Source: JAPORK01 sp026710285 (GTDB taxonomy: Bacteria > Pseudomonadota > Gammaproteobacteria > Pseudomonadales > Endozoicomonadaceae). Taken from it: DNA of 64,000 nt. A model generated the notes under the pieces. The model saw only the letters and a list, made by a program, of their open reading frames with translations. It was not told where the DNA came from and did not search any database. Below are positions 55,152-64,000 of the stretch, in pieces (within the stretch, counting starts at the first letter, position 1; each line of letters opens with the position of its first letter). The stretch lies in contig OZ241746.1 in assembly GCA_965201045.1 (NCBI GenBank), forward strand, positions 4,836,001 through 4,900,000, read 5' to 3'. The position numbers were made by a program, and so were the translations under genes.

Positions 55152-58100
55152 TCAGTCAATCACAAAGACATCAGGTACATACAAGATTTGTGCAGTATTC
55201 CATATTTTTTTAGCTTCCCCTTTCAGCCCCAGACCCAGATCAGAGTCGCTCAACAGCTCTTGGTTTTGCTTTAACTGATTTTCCAGTAATGACAGTTTGT
55301 TTTTATCTTCCTTTATGCTTAATAACATTATCATAATGTGAATTTCTTTGGTACGTATACCGATATTTTTACTCAAATTAACTTTACCTGAATCTATAAG
55401 ATGGTTTTGCTCACCTTCAAAGGATTCTGATAAGCATAGTTTCCAGCTTTTTTTTAAGTTATACATCTCTACTTGTGCATTCCATTTTAAGAATATTCCC
55501 CTACTGCTATCCTGGTTTTCAATTTTTTCCTCTGCTTGTTTACAGAACTGATAAAATCGAGCGATTATTTCCTCCTTATCAATACATTTTTTCAATTCAG
55601 GAGGAAAATCCTGGGCAAACCAATCTAACAACCTCTGATTCGAAAACTCCTTGTCAAGGATAAGTCTAAGGTTGCGTTTAAGTGAATCGACTGTAAGACA
55701 GGGCTGCTTATCCAGCAGAGTAGCTTCCAATTTACGAAAGAGATGTATTGCTGTACAGATGTTAAGTATTGCTAGATAGTTATCACGTGTTGAATCTGTA
55801 ATTTTTTGAGCAGCGATTTGTTTAAAAATCCAGTTATATATTTCTTCAAAACTTGAATGAAATATACTGATGTTGTTCGAAATAATTGATTTTTTTATAG
55901 CAGGATCACTTTCTATTATTGGTGATATTGAGTCTTCTATTTCCACGAGTTCAGGTGCAAACAAGATTTTTTCAGTATTCCATATTTTTTTAGCTTCCCC
56001 TTTCAGCCCCAGACCCAGATCAGAGTCGCTCAATAGCTCTTGGTTTTCCTCTAACTGCTCTGCCAGTAATAACAGTTTGTTTTCATCTTTCATTCTGCTT
56101 AATAACATGTGTATAATGCGAGCTTCTTTGTTACGTATATCGATATTTTCACTCAAATTAAATTTATCTGAATCTACAAGATGGTTTTGCTTATCTTCAA
56201 AGGATTCTAAGCGTAGTTCCCTGCTTTTTTTTAAGTTATACATCTGTACTTGTGCATTCCATTTTGAGAATATTCCCTTACTGCTATCCTGGTTTTCAAT
56301 TTCTTCCTTTGCTTGTTTACAGAACTGATAAAATCGATGGATTATTTTCTTCTTATCAATATATTGTTTCAATTCAGGAGGAAAAACCCGGGCAAGCCAA
56401 TTTAACAACCCCTGATTCGAAAACTTCTTGTGAAGGATAGATTTAAATTTGTGTTTAAGTAAATCGACTGTAGGACAGAGCTGCTTATCCAGCAGAGCAG
56501 CTTCAAATTTACGAAAGAGATGTATTGCTGTATAGGTGTTAAGTATTGCTAAATAGTTATTACGTGTTGAATCTGTAACTTTTTGGGTAGTGATTTGTTC
56601 AAAAATCCAGTTATATACTTCTTTAAAACTTGAATGAACTATATTGATTTTGTTCGAAAGAAGTGATTCTTTTATAGCAGGATCACTTTCTATTATTGAT
56701 GATATTGAGTCTGCTCTTTCCACGGGTTCAGAAACTTCATTTCCATCAATTTTTATCGGTTGCTGAGCTGATTGTCCCCTTGAATGAACTATATTGATTT
56801 TGTTCGAAAGAAGTGATTCTTTTGTGGCAGCAAGTACAAGCGAGAGTTGTGCAGTATTCCATATTTTTTTAGCTTCCCCTTTCAGCCCCAGACCCAGCTC
56901 AGAGTCGCTCAATAGCTCTTGGTTTTGCTTTAACTGATCTTCCAGTAATGACAGTTTGTTTTTATCTTCCATTCTGCCTAATAACATGAGTATAATGCGA
57001 GCTTCTTTGGTACGTATACCGATATTTTTACTCAAATTAACTTTATCTGAATCTATAAGATGGTTTTGCTTACCTTCAAAGGATTCTAATAAGCGTAGTT
57101 CCCAGCTTTTTTTTAAGTTATACATCTCTACTTGTGCATTCCATTTTGAGAATATTCCCTTACTGCTATTCTGGTTTTCAATTTCTTCCTTTACTTGTTC
57201 ACAGAACTGATAAAATTGATCGATTATTTTCTCCTTATCAATATATTGTTTCAATTCAGAAGGAAAAACCCGGGCAAACCAATCTGACAACACCAGATCC
57301 GAAAACTCCCTGTCAAGGATAAGTCTAAGTTTGTGTTTAAGTGAATCGACTGTAAGACAGAGCGGCTTATCCAGCAGAGCAGCTTCAAATTTATAAAAGA
57401 GATGTATTGCTGTATAAGTGTTAAGTATTGCTAAATAGTTATTACGTGTTGAATCTGTAACTTTTTGGGCAGTGATTTGTTCAAAAATCCAGCTATATAC
57501 TTCTTCAAAACTTGAATGAACTATATTGATTTCGTTCGAAAGAAGTGATTCTTTTATAGCAGGATCACTTTCTATTATTGATGATATTGAGTCTACTCTT
57601 TCCACGGGTTTAGGTACAAACAAGATTTGTGCAGTATTCCATATTTTTTTAGCTTCCCCTTTCAGCCCCAGACCCAGCTCAGAGTCGCTCAATAGCTCTT
57701 GGTTTTGCTCTAACTGATCTGCCAGTAATAACAGTTTGTTTTCATCTTTCATTCTGCTTAATAACATGCGTATAATGCGAGCTTCTTTGGTACGTATACC
57801 GATATTTTCACTAAAATTAACTTTATCTGAATCTATAAGATGGTTTTGCTTACCTTCAAAGGATTCTAATAAGCGTAGTTCACAGCTTTTTTTTAAGTTA
57901 TACATCTCTACTTGTGCATTCCATTTTGAGAATATTCCCTTACTGCTATTCTGGTTTTCAATTTCTTCCTCTACTTGTTCACAGAACTGATAAAATCGAT
58001 GGATTATTTTCTCCTTATTAATATGTTGTTTCAATTCAGAAGGAAAAACCCGGGCAAACCAATCTGACAACACCAGATCCGAAAACTCCCTGTCAAGGAT

Positions 58101-59771
58101 ATATTTAAATTTGTGTTTAAGTGAATCGACTGTAAGACAGAGCGGCTTATCCAGCAGAGCAGCTTCAAATTTACGAAAGAGATGTATTGCTGTATAGGTG
58201 TTAAGTATTGCTAAATAGTTATTACGTGTTGAATCTGTAACTTTTTGGGTAGTGATTTGTTCAAAAATCCAGTTATATACTTCTTTAAAACTTGAATGAA
58301 CTATATTAATTTTGTTCGAAGACATTGATTCTTTTATAGCAGGATCACTTTCTATTATTGATGATATTGAGTCTGCTCTTTCCACGGGTTCAGAAACTGC
58401 ATTTCTATCAATTTTCATCAGTTGCTGAGCTAATTGTCCCCTTGAATAAACTATATTGATTTTTTCCGAAAGAAGTGATTCTTTTGTGGCAGCAAGTACA
58501 AGCGAGAGTTGTGCAGTATTCCATATTTTTTTAGCTTCCCCTTTCAGCCCCAGACCCAGCTCAGAGTCGCTCAATAGCTCTTGGTTTTGCTCTAACTGAT
58601 CTTCCAGTAATGACAGTTTGTTTTTATCTTCCATTCTGCTTAATAACATGCGTATAATGCGAGTTTCTTTGGTACATATATCGACATTTTCACTCAAATT
58701 AACGTTATATGAATCTACAAGATGGTTTTGCTTATCTTCAAAGGATTCTAAGCGTAGTCCCCTGCTTTTTTTTAACTTATACATCTCTACTTGTGCATTC
58801 CATTTTGAGAATATTCTTTTACTGCTATCCTGGTTTTCTATTTCTTCCTCTGCTTGTGTACAGAACTGATAAACCCGATCAATTATTTTCTTTTTATAAA
58901 TATATTGTTTCAATTCAGAAGGCAAAACCCGGTCAAGCCAATCTGACAACACCGGACCCGAAAACTCCCTGTTAAGGATAAATCTAAATCTGTCTTTAAG
59001 TGAATCGACTGTAAGACAGAGCGGCTTATTCAGTAGAGTGGATTCAAATATGTGGAAGATATTTATTGCTGTATAGGCGTTAAGTATTGCTACATAGTTA
59101 TTACGTGTTGAATCTTTAACTTTTTCGACAGTGATTTTTTTTAAAATCCACCCATATACTCTTTCAAAACTTGAATAAACTATATTGATTTCGTTCGAAA
59201 GAAGTGATTCTTTTATAGCAGGATCACTTTCTATTATTGATGATATTGAGTCTGCTCTTTCGATGAGTTCAGAAACTGCATTTCTATTAATTTTTATCAG
59301 TTGCTGAGCTGACTGTTCCCTTGAATGAACTATATTGATTTTGTTCGAAAGAAGTAATTCTTTTATAGCAGGATCACTTTCTATTATTGATGATATTGAG
59401 CCTGCTCTTTCCATGAGTTCAGAAACTGCATTTCTATCAATTTTTATCAGTTGCTGAGCTGATTGTTCCGGCTCCTGAGCAAGGTTTTGCAGATCATTAT
59501 ATTGTGATAAGGTTTCGTTTATATTATTGGCGGCTTTTGTATTGCTGCTGTCTACAGTAGCGCCATCATTACTACCAGAAAGTTTATTACTCCATAGTGA
59601 TGTTAAAATAGCCAGTAAATCTTTAAATTTATTAAAAATCCAGAGAAGGAGCCTATTTTCTTTTACTGCATTAATAAAACTGGATAGTATACCTTGTGAA
59701 TTATTTAACTGATTCTTTACCTCTTTTGCAGGTATCTGTGGTGATAAAAGGCTGGTTTGTGCAGATTTCAT
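55152..59771 (-). CDS. Giant protein of five tandem long repeats
   Basis: A 1539-residue protein (ATG 59771, strong AGGAGAGG). Residues 1-120 contain a hydrophobic helix (LLLWIFNKFKDLLAILTSLW). Then five repeats, each with SISSIIESDPAIKESL, HSSFEEVYNWIFEQ, TDSTRNNYLAILNTYTA, LDREFSDLVLSDWF, GIFSKWNAQVEMYNLKKS and a closing LGLGLKGEAKKIWNTAQ. Units alternate between about 260 and 293 residues because some have an extra LSLVLAATKESLL plus a second NINIVHS-type segment. The repeats are helical, with no recognisable motif. A long helical repeat surface suggests protein binding; function unknown. Confidence 0.75.
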   Translation of the reverse strand: MKSAQTSLLSPQIPAKEVKNQLNNSQGILSSFINAVKENRLLLWIFNKFKDLLAILTSLWSNKLSGSNDGATVDSSNTKAANNINETLSQYNDLQNLAQEPEQSAQQLIKIDRNAVSELMERAGSISSIIESDPAIKELLLSNKINIVHSREQSAQQLIKINRNAVSELIERADSISSIIESDPAIKESLLSNEINIVYSSFERVYGWILKKITVEKVKDSTRNNYVAILNAYTAINIFHIFESTLLNKPLCLTVDSLKDRFRFILNREFSGPVLSDWLDRVLPSELKQYIYKKKIIDRVYQFCTQAEEEIENQDSSKRIFSKWNAQVEMYKLKKSRGLRLESFEDKQNHLVDSYNVNLSENVDICTKETRIIRMLLSRMEDKNKLSLLEDQLEQNQELLSDSELGLGLKGEAKKIWNTAQLSLVLAATKESLLSEKINIVYSRGQLAQQLMKIDRNAVSEPVERADSISSIIESDPAIKESMSSNKINIVHSSFKEVYNWIFEQITTQKVTDSTRNNYLAILNTYTAIHLFRKFEAALLDKPLCLTVDSLKHKFKYILDREFSDLVLSDWFARVFPSELKQHINKEKIIHRFYQFCEQVEEEIENQNSSKGIFSKWNAQVEMYNLKKSCELRLLESFEGKQNHLIDSDKVNFSENIGIRTKEARIIRMLLSRMKDENKLLLLADQLEQNQELLSDSELGLGLKGEAKKIWNTAQILFVPKPVERVDSISSIIESDPAIKESLLSNEINIVHSSFEEVYSWIFEQITAQKVTDSTRNNYLAILNTYTAIHLFYKFEAALLDKPLCLTVDSLKHKLRLILDREFSDLVLSDWFARVFPSELKQYIDKEKIIDQFYQFCEQVKEEIENQNSSKGIFSKWNAQVEMYNLKKSWELRLLESFEGKQNHLIDSDKVNLSKNIGIRTKEARIILMLLGRMEDKNKLSLLEDQLKQNQELLSDSELGLGLKGEAKKIWNTAQLSLVLAATKESLLSNKINIVHSRGQSAQQPIKIDGNEVSEPVERADSISSIIESDPAIKESLLSNKINIVHSSFKEVYNWIFEQITTQKVTDSTRNNYLAILNTYTAIHLFRKFEAALLDKQLCPTVDLLKHKFKSILHKKFSNQGLLNWLARVFPPELKQYIDKKKIIHRFYQFCKQAKEEIENQDSSKGIFSKWNAQVQMYNLKKSRELRLESFEDKQNHLVDSDKFNLSENIDIRNKEARIIHMLLSRMKDENKLLLLAEQLEENQELLSDSDLGLGLKGEAKKIWNTEKILFAPELVEIEDSISPIIESDPAIKKSIISNNISIFHSSFEEIYNWIFKQIAAQKITDSTRDNYLAILNICTAIHLFRKLEATLLDKQPCLTVDSLKRNLRLILDKEFSNQRLLDWFAQDFPPELKKCIDKEEIIARFYQFCKQAEEKIENQDSSRGIFLKWNAQVEMYNLKKSWKLCLSESFEGEQNHLIDSGKVNLSKNIGIRTKEIHIMIMLLSIKEDKNKLSLLENQLKQNQELLSDSDLGLGLKGEAKKIWNTAQILYVPDVFVID
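55180..59430 (-). repeat. Long direct repeats within the giant gene
   Basis: Five copies of the block read on the plus strand as GCAGTATTCCATATTTTTTT and AGCTTCCCCTTTCAGCCCCA start near 55190, 55972, 56850, 57632 and 58515. Intervals are about 780, 880, 780 and 880, so the array is a duplicated pair of unlike units. DNA identity between copies is high enough to permit recombination. Confidence 0.85.
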
Positions 59772-60281
59772 ATACCTCTCCTAAAAAATCCGGTTCATTA
59801 ATAAAAACTATACAGTTCATATCTCGTTTTCAATTATCCTGTTGATTTTTTTGTGTTTATATTGATTACGTTGAAAAAATTACTTTTGCTGCTCTTCTGC
59901 GGAAAAGTACTTATGACTAAAAAAACAATCATTTTGATAAACCTGGAACGCAAAATTAATATAAAATTTGTAATACATGAAAGTTTAAATAAAATGAGCT
60001 AAAACCTATTAATGGAAACATTATACAGAAAAAAAAACTAAAAAAAAGACTAGAGTGATATTTTTTATATAACGTAACCAGTCGATTTACAAAACTGTAC
60101 TGCTTTAGGATCTGTTGTGTATTCATCCATTTAATCTGAATAATTCTGAATTTTTTAACTGAAATTCCCGGTAGCACATTGCATTTACAGCCTTTTATTT
60201 TTTTTAATCGTCATCTACAAAAAACTTCGCTATGATATGCAATTACGCAGCCCATAGTAAACTATAAGGGAAAAGTACATA
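59772..60281. other. Intergenic between divergent genes, no gene seen
   Basis: About 510 AT-rich bases hold the promoters of the giant repeat gene and purL. A minus-strand ORF of about 70 codons at 59956-60177 has no family and no clear ribosome site and is not accepted. Confidence 0.4.
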
Positions 60282-63200
60282 ATGAAGGTTTTTTACAGTC
60301 CACATGTCATTTCAGACTATCGTAACAGTCAGCTGCCAGATCGCATAAAAACAATGACACCGGATATTACGCTCGTTAAAAGAAAGACAATCTTTTTTGT
60401 CCTTTACGATAAGGCATTAACCGCATCATCCACAGCCCGGCTCAAAGTATTACTCGATGCAGAAGAACCAGAAGATGAGTCAGAGGCTTTGTCTGAAGAA
60501 AAAAACGGTTGTAAAAAATTTTCTATTGTCGTTACACCTCGCAAAGGGACCATTTCTCCATGGTCAAGTAAAGCAACCAATGTGGCTCATAATGCCGGAT
60601 TGACGATGATATCAGGCATTGAAAAAGGTACTTTGTATGAGCTGCACAGCGATACTGAATTAAATCCTGATACTTATTCTTCATTACAGCAGTTATTACA
60701 CGATCCCATGACTGAATCAGTGTTCTCTTCTGTCCCAACAGCTAAAGAACTGTTTTCTTTTGATAAACCAAAACCTTTTGCAACCATTGCGCTGTTGACT
60801 GAAGGAAAAAAAGCGCTTGATGAAGCCAACATCAGATTAGGACTGGCGCTTACAGAAAATGAAAAAGAATACCTGATAAAAAGCTTTACTCAACTTGATA
60901 GAAACCCTTCTGATGTTGAACTAATGATGTTTGCACAGGCAAATTCTGAACACTGCCGTCATAAAATCTTTAATGCCAACTGGATCGTCGATGAGCAACC
61001 ACAATCACTTTCTCTGTTTGACATGATCCGACACACTTTTAAACACGCTCCTGGCGGTGTTTTGTCTGCCTACAAAGATAATGCAGCTGTCATTGAAGGG
61101 TTTGAAGCAGAACAATTTTTCCCCGATGCAAAGACCCGTCACTATCATTATAAAAAAAAACCTGCTCACCTGGTGATGAAGGTAGAAACACATAATCATC
61201 CCACCGCTATTGCGCCCTTCCCGGGTGCAGCTACCGGATCTGGTGGAGAAATTCGCGATGAAGGTGCAACAGGTCAAGGCGCTAAACCAAAGGCCGGACT
61301 AACCGGATTTTCGGTGTCCAACCTGAGAATTCCTGCTTTTACTCACCCCTGGGAAATCAACTATGGTAAACCTCAACATATTCGCTCTGCCTTGGACATC
61401 ATGATCGAAGCACCACTGGGAAGTGCCCAGTTTAATAATGAGTTTGGTCGCCCCGGTTTATGTGGTTATTTTCGTACCTTTGAGCAGATGGCTGAAAACG
61501 CTGTTGGAGAAACCGAAGCACGTGGCTACCACAAGCCCATTATGCTGGCAGGTGGTCTGGGTAATATCTTTGCTGAGCATATCCATAAAAAACAGTTTGC
61601 CAAAAAGACAAAACTGATCGTACTGGGAGGACCTGCTATGCAGATTGGTATTGGTGGAGGAGCCGCCTCATCAATGTCAGCAGGCAGCAGTGATGAAACC
61701 CTGGATTTTTCCTCTGTACAGCGCGACAACGCAGAAATGGAGCGCAGATGTCAGGAAGTGATTGATCGTTGCCGGCAGATGGGTACAGGTAATCCGATTC
61801 TTTTTATCCATGACGTAGGTGCCGGCGGTTTATCCAATGCACTGCCGGAACTGATTAATGACAGCAACTGCGGAGGTCGTTTTGAATTAAGAGATATTCC
61901 CTGTGATGAGCCTGCTATGTCACCGCTTGCCATCTGGTGCAATGAGTCTCAGGAGCGTTATGTGCTTGCCATTGCGGCAAAAAACATCCCGATCTTTAAA
62001 GCCATTTGTGAACGTGAACGTTGTCCTTTTGCCATTGTGGGTGAGGCAACAGACGATCAACACCTGCTGGTAAACGATACCCATTTTGATAATAAACCGG
62101 TGGATATGCCGCTCTCGGTTCTGTTGGGTAATGTACCTAAAATGACGTTAACAGCTTCCCACCATCCGGTCACCTGTGACGAAGAATTAATCACTGATGA
62201 TCTCTCATTATCTGAAGTCATTGAACGTGTTTTGAAACTGCCTGCCGTTGCCAGTAAAAATTTTCTGATCACCATTGGAGACCGGAGTATTACCGGTCAG
62301 GTGGTACGCGATCAGATGGTGGGTCCATGGCAGGTACCTGTGGCTGATTGTGCAGTAACCTGCAACAGTTATTTAGGTTATCAGGGTGAAGCGATGGCCA
62401 TCGGTGAGCGTGCGCCACTGGCACTGCTCAATGCACCTGCTTCAGGACGGATGGCTGTTGGTGAAGCAATCACCAATATTGCTCCCTGTAGCATCGGCGC
62501 TATTTCTAACATAAAGCTATCGGCAAACTGGATGGCGGCCTCTGGACATGGTGATGAAAATACCCATCTGTTTGATACAGTAAAGGCGGTAGCCATGGAA
62601 TTATGCCCGGCACTGAATATGACCATTCCGGTGGGTAAAGATTCTCTTTCTATGCGCACAGTCTGGCAGGAAAACAATAAAGAAAAATCGGTAACGGCAC
62701 CTTTATCTCTGCTTATATCTTCCTTTGCACCTGTCAGTGATGTACGTCGCAGCGTAACACCACAACTACGCACGGATGCCGGAGCAACTATCTTAATTGT
62801 CGTTGACTTAAGTCGTGGAAAATACCGCTTGGGGGGTAGTGCCCTCAGCCAGGTTTGTGCACATGCAGGGGGTACACCACCTGATCTGGATTATCCTGAA
62901 GATTTAAAAAATGCTTTCGATGTCGTACAAAAATTATTGCAGGAAGAAAAAATTCTTGCCTACCATGACCGCGGTGACGGAGGATTGCTGGTTACATTGC
63001 TGGAAATGGCTTTTGCAGGACGAACCGGTCTGAAAATCAGACTTGATTCACTAATCAGTAAAAAAAGTCAAATACTGCCCGCACTATTTTCTGAAGAGCT
63101 GGGCATGGTATTACAAATACGCAAAAAAGATAAAGGTTATATCATGGATCTGTTTGCGGAATACCAGTTAGCATCCTGTACACATGCTATTGGTAAACTG

Positions 63201-64000
63201 GCTGACAACCATGCAATCAATATCTGCTGGAAAAAAGAGCGGATACTGACAAACAACCGGATTCGTTATCAACGTCTCTGGGCTGAGACCAGCTATCATA
63301 TGCAGACACTGCGAGATCACCCGGCTTGTGCACAACAGGAATTTGATAATCTGTTTGATGATACCGACAAAGGTCTGCATACCCTGATAAACTACAACCC
63401 GGACAAAGATATCTGCGCACCTTATATTGCAACAGGTGCAAGACCTAAAGTGGCTATTCTGCGTGAACAGGGGGTTAATGGTCATGTAGAGATGGCTGCG
63501 GCGTTTGAACGTGCCGGATTCAAACCGGTTGATGTTCATATGAGTGACCTGGTTGAAAATGCCGGTCATCTTAAAGAATATAAGGGGCTGGCTGCTTGTG
63601 GTGGTTTCTCTTATGGTGATGTGCTTGGAGCCGGCGGCGGATGGGCTAGCACGATTCTTTATAACCACAGAGTCAAAGCGGTCTTTGAAAACTTTTTCCA
63701 GCGTGAGGATACCTTTTCACTGGGTATCTGTAATGGATGCCAAATGTTATCACGGCTAAAAGATATTATTCCTGGCACTCAACACTGGCCAGATTTTGTC
63801 CATAATGAATCAACACAGTTTGAAGCACGTACGGTTATGGTCAGAGTAAACGACAGTCCTTCCATGTTCTTTACAGGAATGAATAAGGTTTTATTACCTG
63901 TGGTTGTTGCCCATGCAGAAGGTCGTGCTCGTTTAAATGCTACCCAACTGGAAACACTCAAGCAACAGCAACAAATTGTACTGTCTTATACAGACAACCA
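60282..64000 (+). CDS. purL: Phosphoribosylformylglycinamidine synthase, cut by the window end
   Basis: The large one-chain FGAM synthase of purine synthesis uses glutamine ammonia and ATP. 1239 codons are visible, nearly the full family length (about 1295). Landmarks in order: FGAR-binding FAQANSEHCRHKIFNANW, the ATP domain VMKVETHNHPTAIAPFPGAA, FIHDVGAGGLSNALPEL, the second half MTIPVGKDSLSM and DRGDGGLLVTLLEMAF, and the glutaminase part SLGICNGCQMLSRL with its nucleophile Cys. The final His/Glu of the glutaminase triad lie past the window. No frame break is seen. Confidence 0.96.
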   Translation, partial: MKVFYSPHVISDYRNSQLPDRIKTMTPDITLVKRKTIFFVLYDKALTASSTARLKVLLDAEEPEDESEALSEEKNGCKKFSIVVTPRKGTISPWSSKATNVAHNAGLTMISGIEKGTLYELHSDTELNPDTYSSLQQLLHDPMTESVFSSVPTAKELFSFDKPKPFATIALLTEGKKALDEANIRLGLALTENEKEYLIKSFTQLDRNPSDVELMMFAQANSEHCRHKIFNANWIVDEQPQSLSLFDMIRHTFKHAPGGVLSAYKDNAAVIEGFEAEQFFPDAKTRHYHYKKKPAHLVMKVETHNHPTAIAPFPGAATGSGGEIRDEGATGQGAKPKAGLTGFSVSNLRIPAFTHPWEINYGKPQHIRSALDIMIEAPLGSAQFNNEFGRPGLCGYFRTFEQMAENAVGETEARGYHKPIMLAGGLGNIFAEHIHKKQFAKKTKLIVLGGPAMQIGIGGGAASSMSAGSSDETLDFSSVQRDNAEMERRCQEVIDRCRQMGTGNPILFIHDVGAGGLSNALPELINDSNCGGRFELRDIPCDEPAMSPLAIWCNESQERYVLAIAAKNIPIFKAICERERCPFAIVGEATDDQHLLVNDTHFDNKPVDMPLSVLLGNVPKMTLTASHHPVTCDEELITDDLSLSEVIERVLKLPAVASKNFLITIGDRSITGQVVRDQMVGPWQVPVADCAVTCNSYLGYQGEAMAIGERAPLALLNAPASGRMAVGEAITNIAPCSIGAISNIKLSANWMAASGHGDENTHLFDTVKAVAMELCPALNMTIPVGKDSLSMRTVWQENNKEKSVTAPLSLLISSFAPVSDVRRSVTPQLRTDAGATILIVVDLSRGKYRLGGSALSQVCAHAGGTPPDLDYPEDLKNAFDVVQKLLQEEKILAYHDRGDGGLLVTLLEMAFAGRTGLKIRLDSLISKKSQILPALFSEELGMVLQIRKKDKGYIMDLFAEYQLASCTHAIGKLADNHAINICWKKERILTNNRIRYQRLWAETSYHMQTLRDHPACAQQEFDNLFDDTDKGLHTLINYNPDKDICAPYIATGARPKVAILREQGVNGHVEMAAAFERAGFKPVDVHMSDLVENAGHLKEYKGLAACGGFSYGDVLGAGGGWASTILYNHRVKAVFENFFQREDTFSLGICNGCQMLSRLKDIIPGTQHWPDFVHNESTQFEARTVMVRVNDSPSMFFTGMNKVLLPVVVAHAEGRARLNATQLETLKQQQQIVLSYTDN

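Noticed and set aside
55348..58975. Many plus-strand ORFs of 60-150 codons that resemble each other
   Set aside because: They are mirror frames of the long repeats of the giant minus-strand gene.
60532..61277. Minus-strand ORFs across the purL start
   Set aside because: They are antisense to clear purL coding sequence.
1..64000. CRISPR array, tRNA or rRNA genes
   Set aside because: No spaced identical short repeats or tRNA/rRNA signature was recognised anywhere by eye; a covariance scan would be needed for certainty.

Overview
The window is AT-rich gammaproteobacterial chromosome. It contains conserved housekeeping genes (serine dehydratase, glpG, nadK, thiE, rnhA-dnaQ, gpmI, mazG, a yadG/yadH-type ABC exporter and the start of purL) separated by large stretches of accessory DNA. 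The accessory DNA holds secreted or effector-like proteins with eukaryotic-like features, at least three families of small non-autonomous repeats (MITEs), IS3, IS5, IS66, IS605-type and IS1634-type elements, nested group II introns, and many decayed genes including a broken hemL. This combination suggests a host-associated or intracellular member of the Oceanospirillales, perhaps Endozoicomonadaceae and possibly near Ca. Endonucleobacter. That placement is an inference from gene content and has not been tested.

Layout. 0.4-7.3 kb: sdaA, a DUF1285 gene, an unknown protein, a YiiX-like cysteine hydrolase, glpG and nadK. 7.4-15.6 kb: a tandem pair plus a third member of a small secreted Cys-containing family, flanking an 834-residue secreted protein with CARD-like (N-terminal) and Death-domain-like (C-terminal) sequence, and a group II intron with a broken reverse transcriptase. 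15.7-18.6 kb: a nest of group II intron remnants cut by an IS3 element. 18.9-29.1 kb: candidate effectors (three start with an N-myristoylation-type MGxxxS/T sequence), thiE, a wrecked hemL, a gene split by two different MITEs, an intact IS66 element and an IS5 remnant. 29.3-37.3 kb: ABC exporter, acetyltransferase, rnhA-dnaQ, a Lys-rich protein, a TnpB-like gene and gpmI. 37.5-44.8 kb: a second IS3 copy, a giant sequon-rich membrane protein, a cysteine-dioxygenase-like cupin and mazG. 44.9-49.0 kb: a defence cassette made of a beta-class DNA methyltransferase, an ApaLI-type endonuclease whose 3' end was replaced by a MITE, and a fused AAA-ATPase/TOPRIM (DUF4435) protein resembling a one-gene PARIS. 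Two attC-like palindromes and a tiny cassette-like gene lie among them, suggesting integron-cassette origin. 49.1-50.8 kb: degenerate second copies of parts of that module, an IS66 remnant and a fourth, broken secreted paralogue. 50.8-59.8 kb: tandem PI-PLC-like proteins and a 1539-residue protein built of five long repeats. 60.3 kb to the end: purL.

The defence genes would work as restriction-modification plus a possible anti-anti-restriction trigger. The secreted, lipid-modifiable and repeat proteins look like host-interaction factors, but no secretion system is encoded here, so delivery is inferred. No tRNA, rRNA or CRISPR array was seen.
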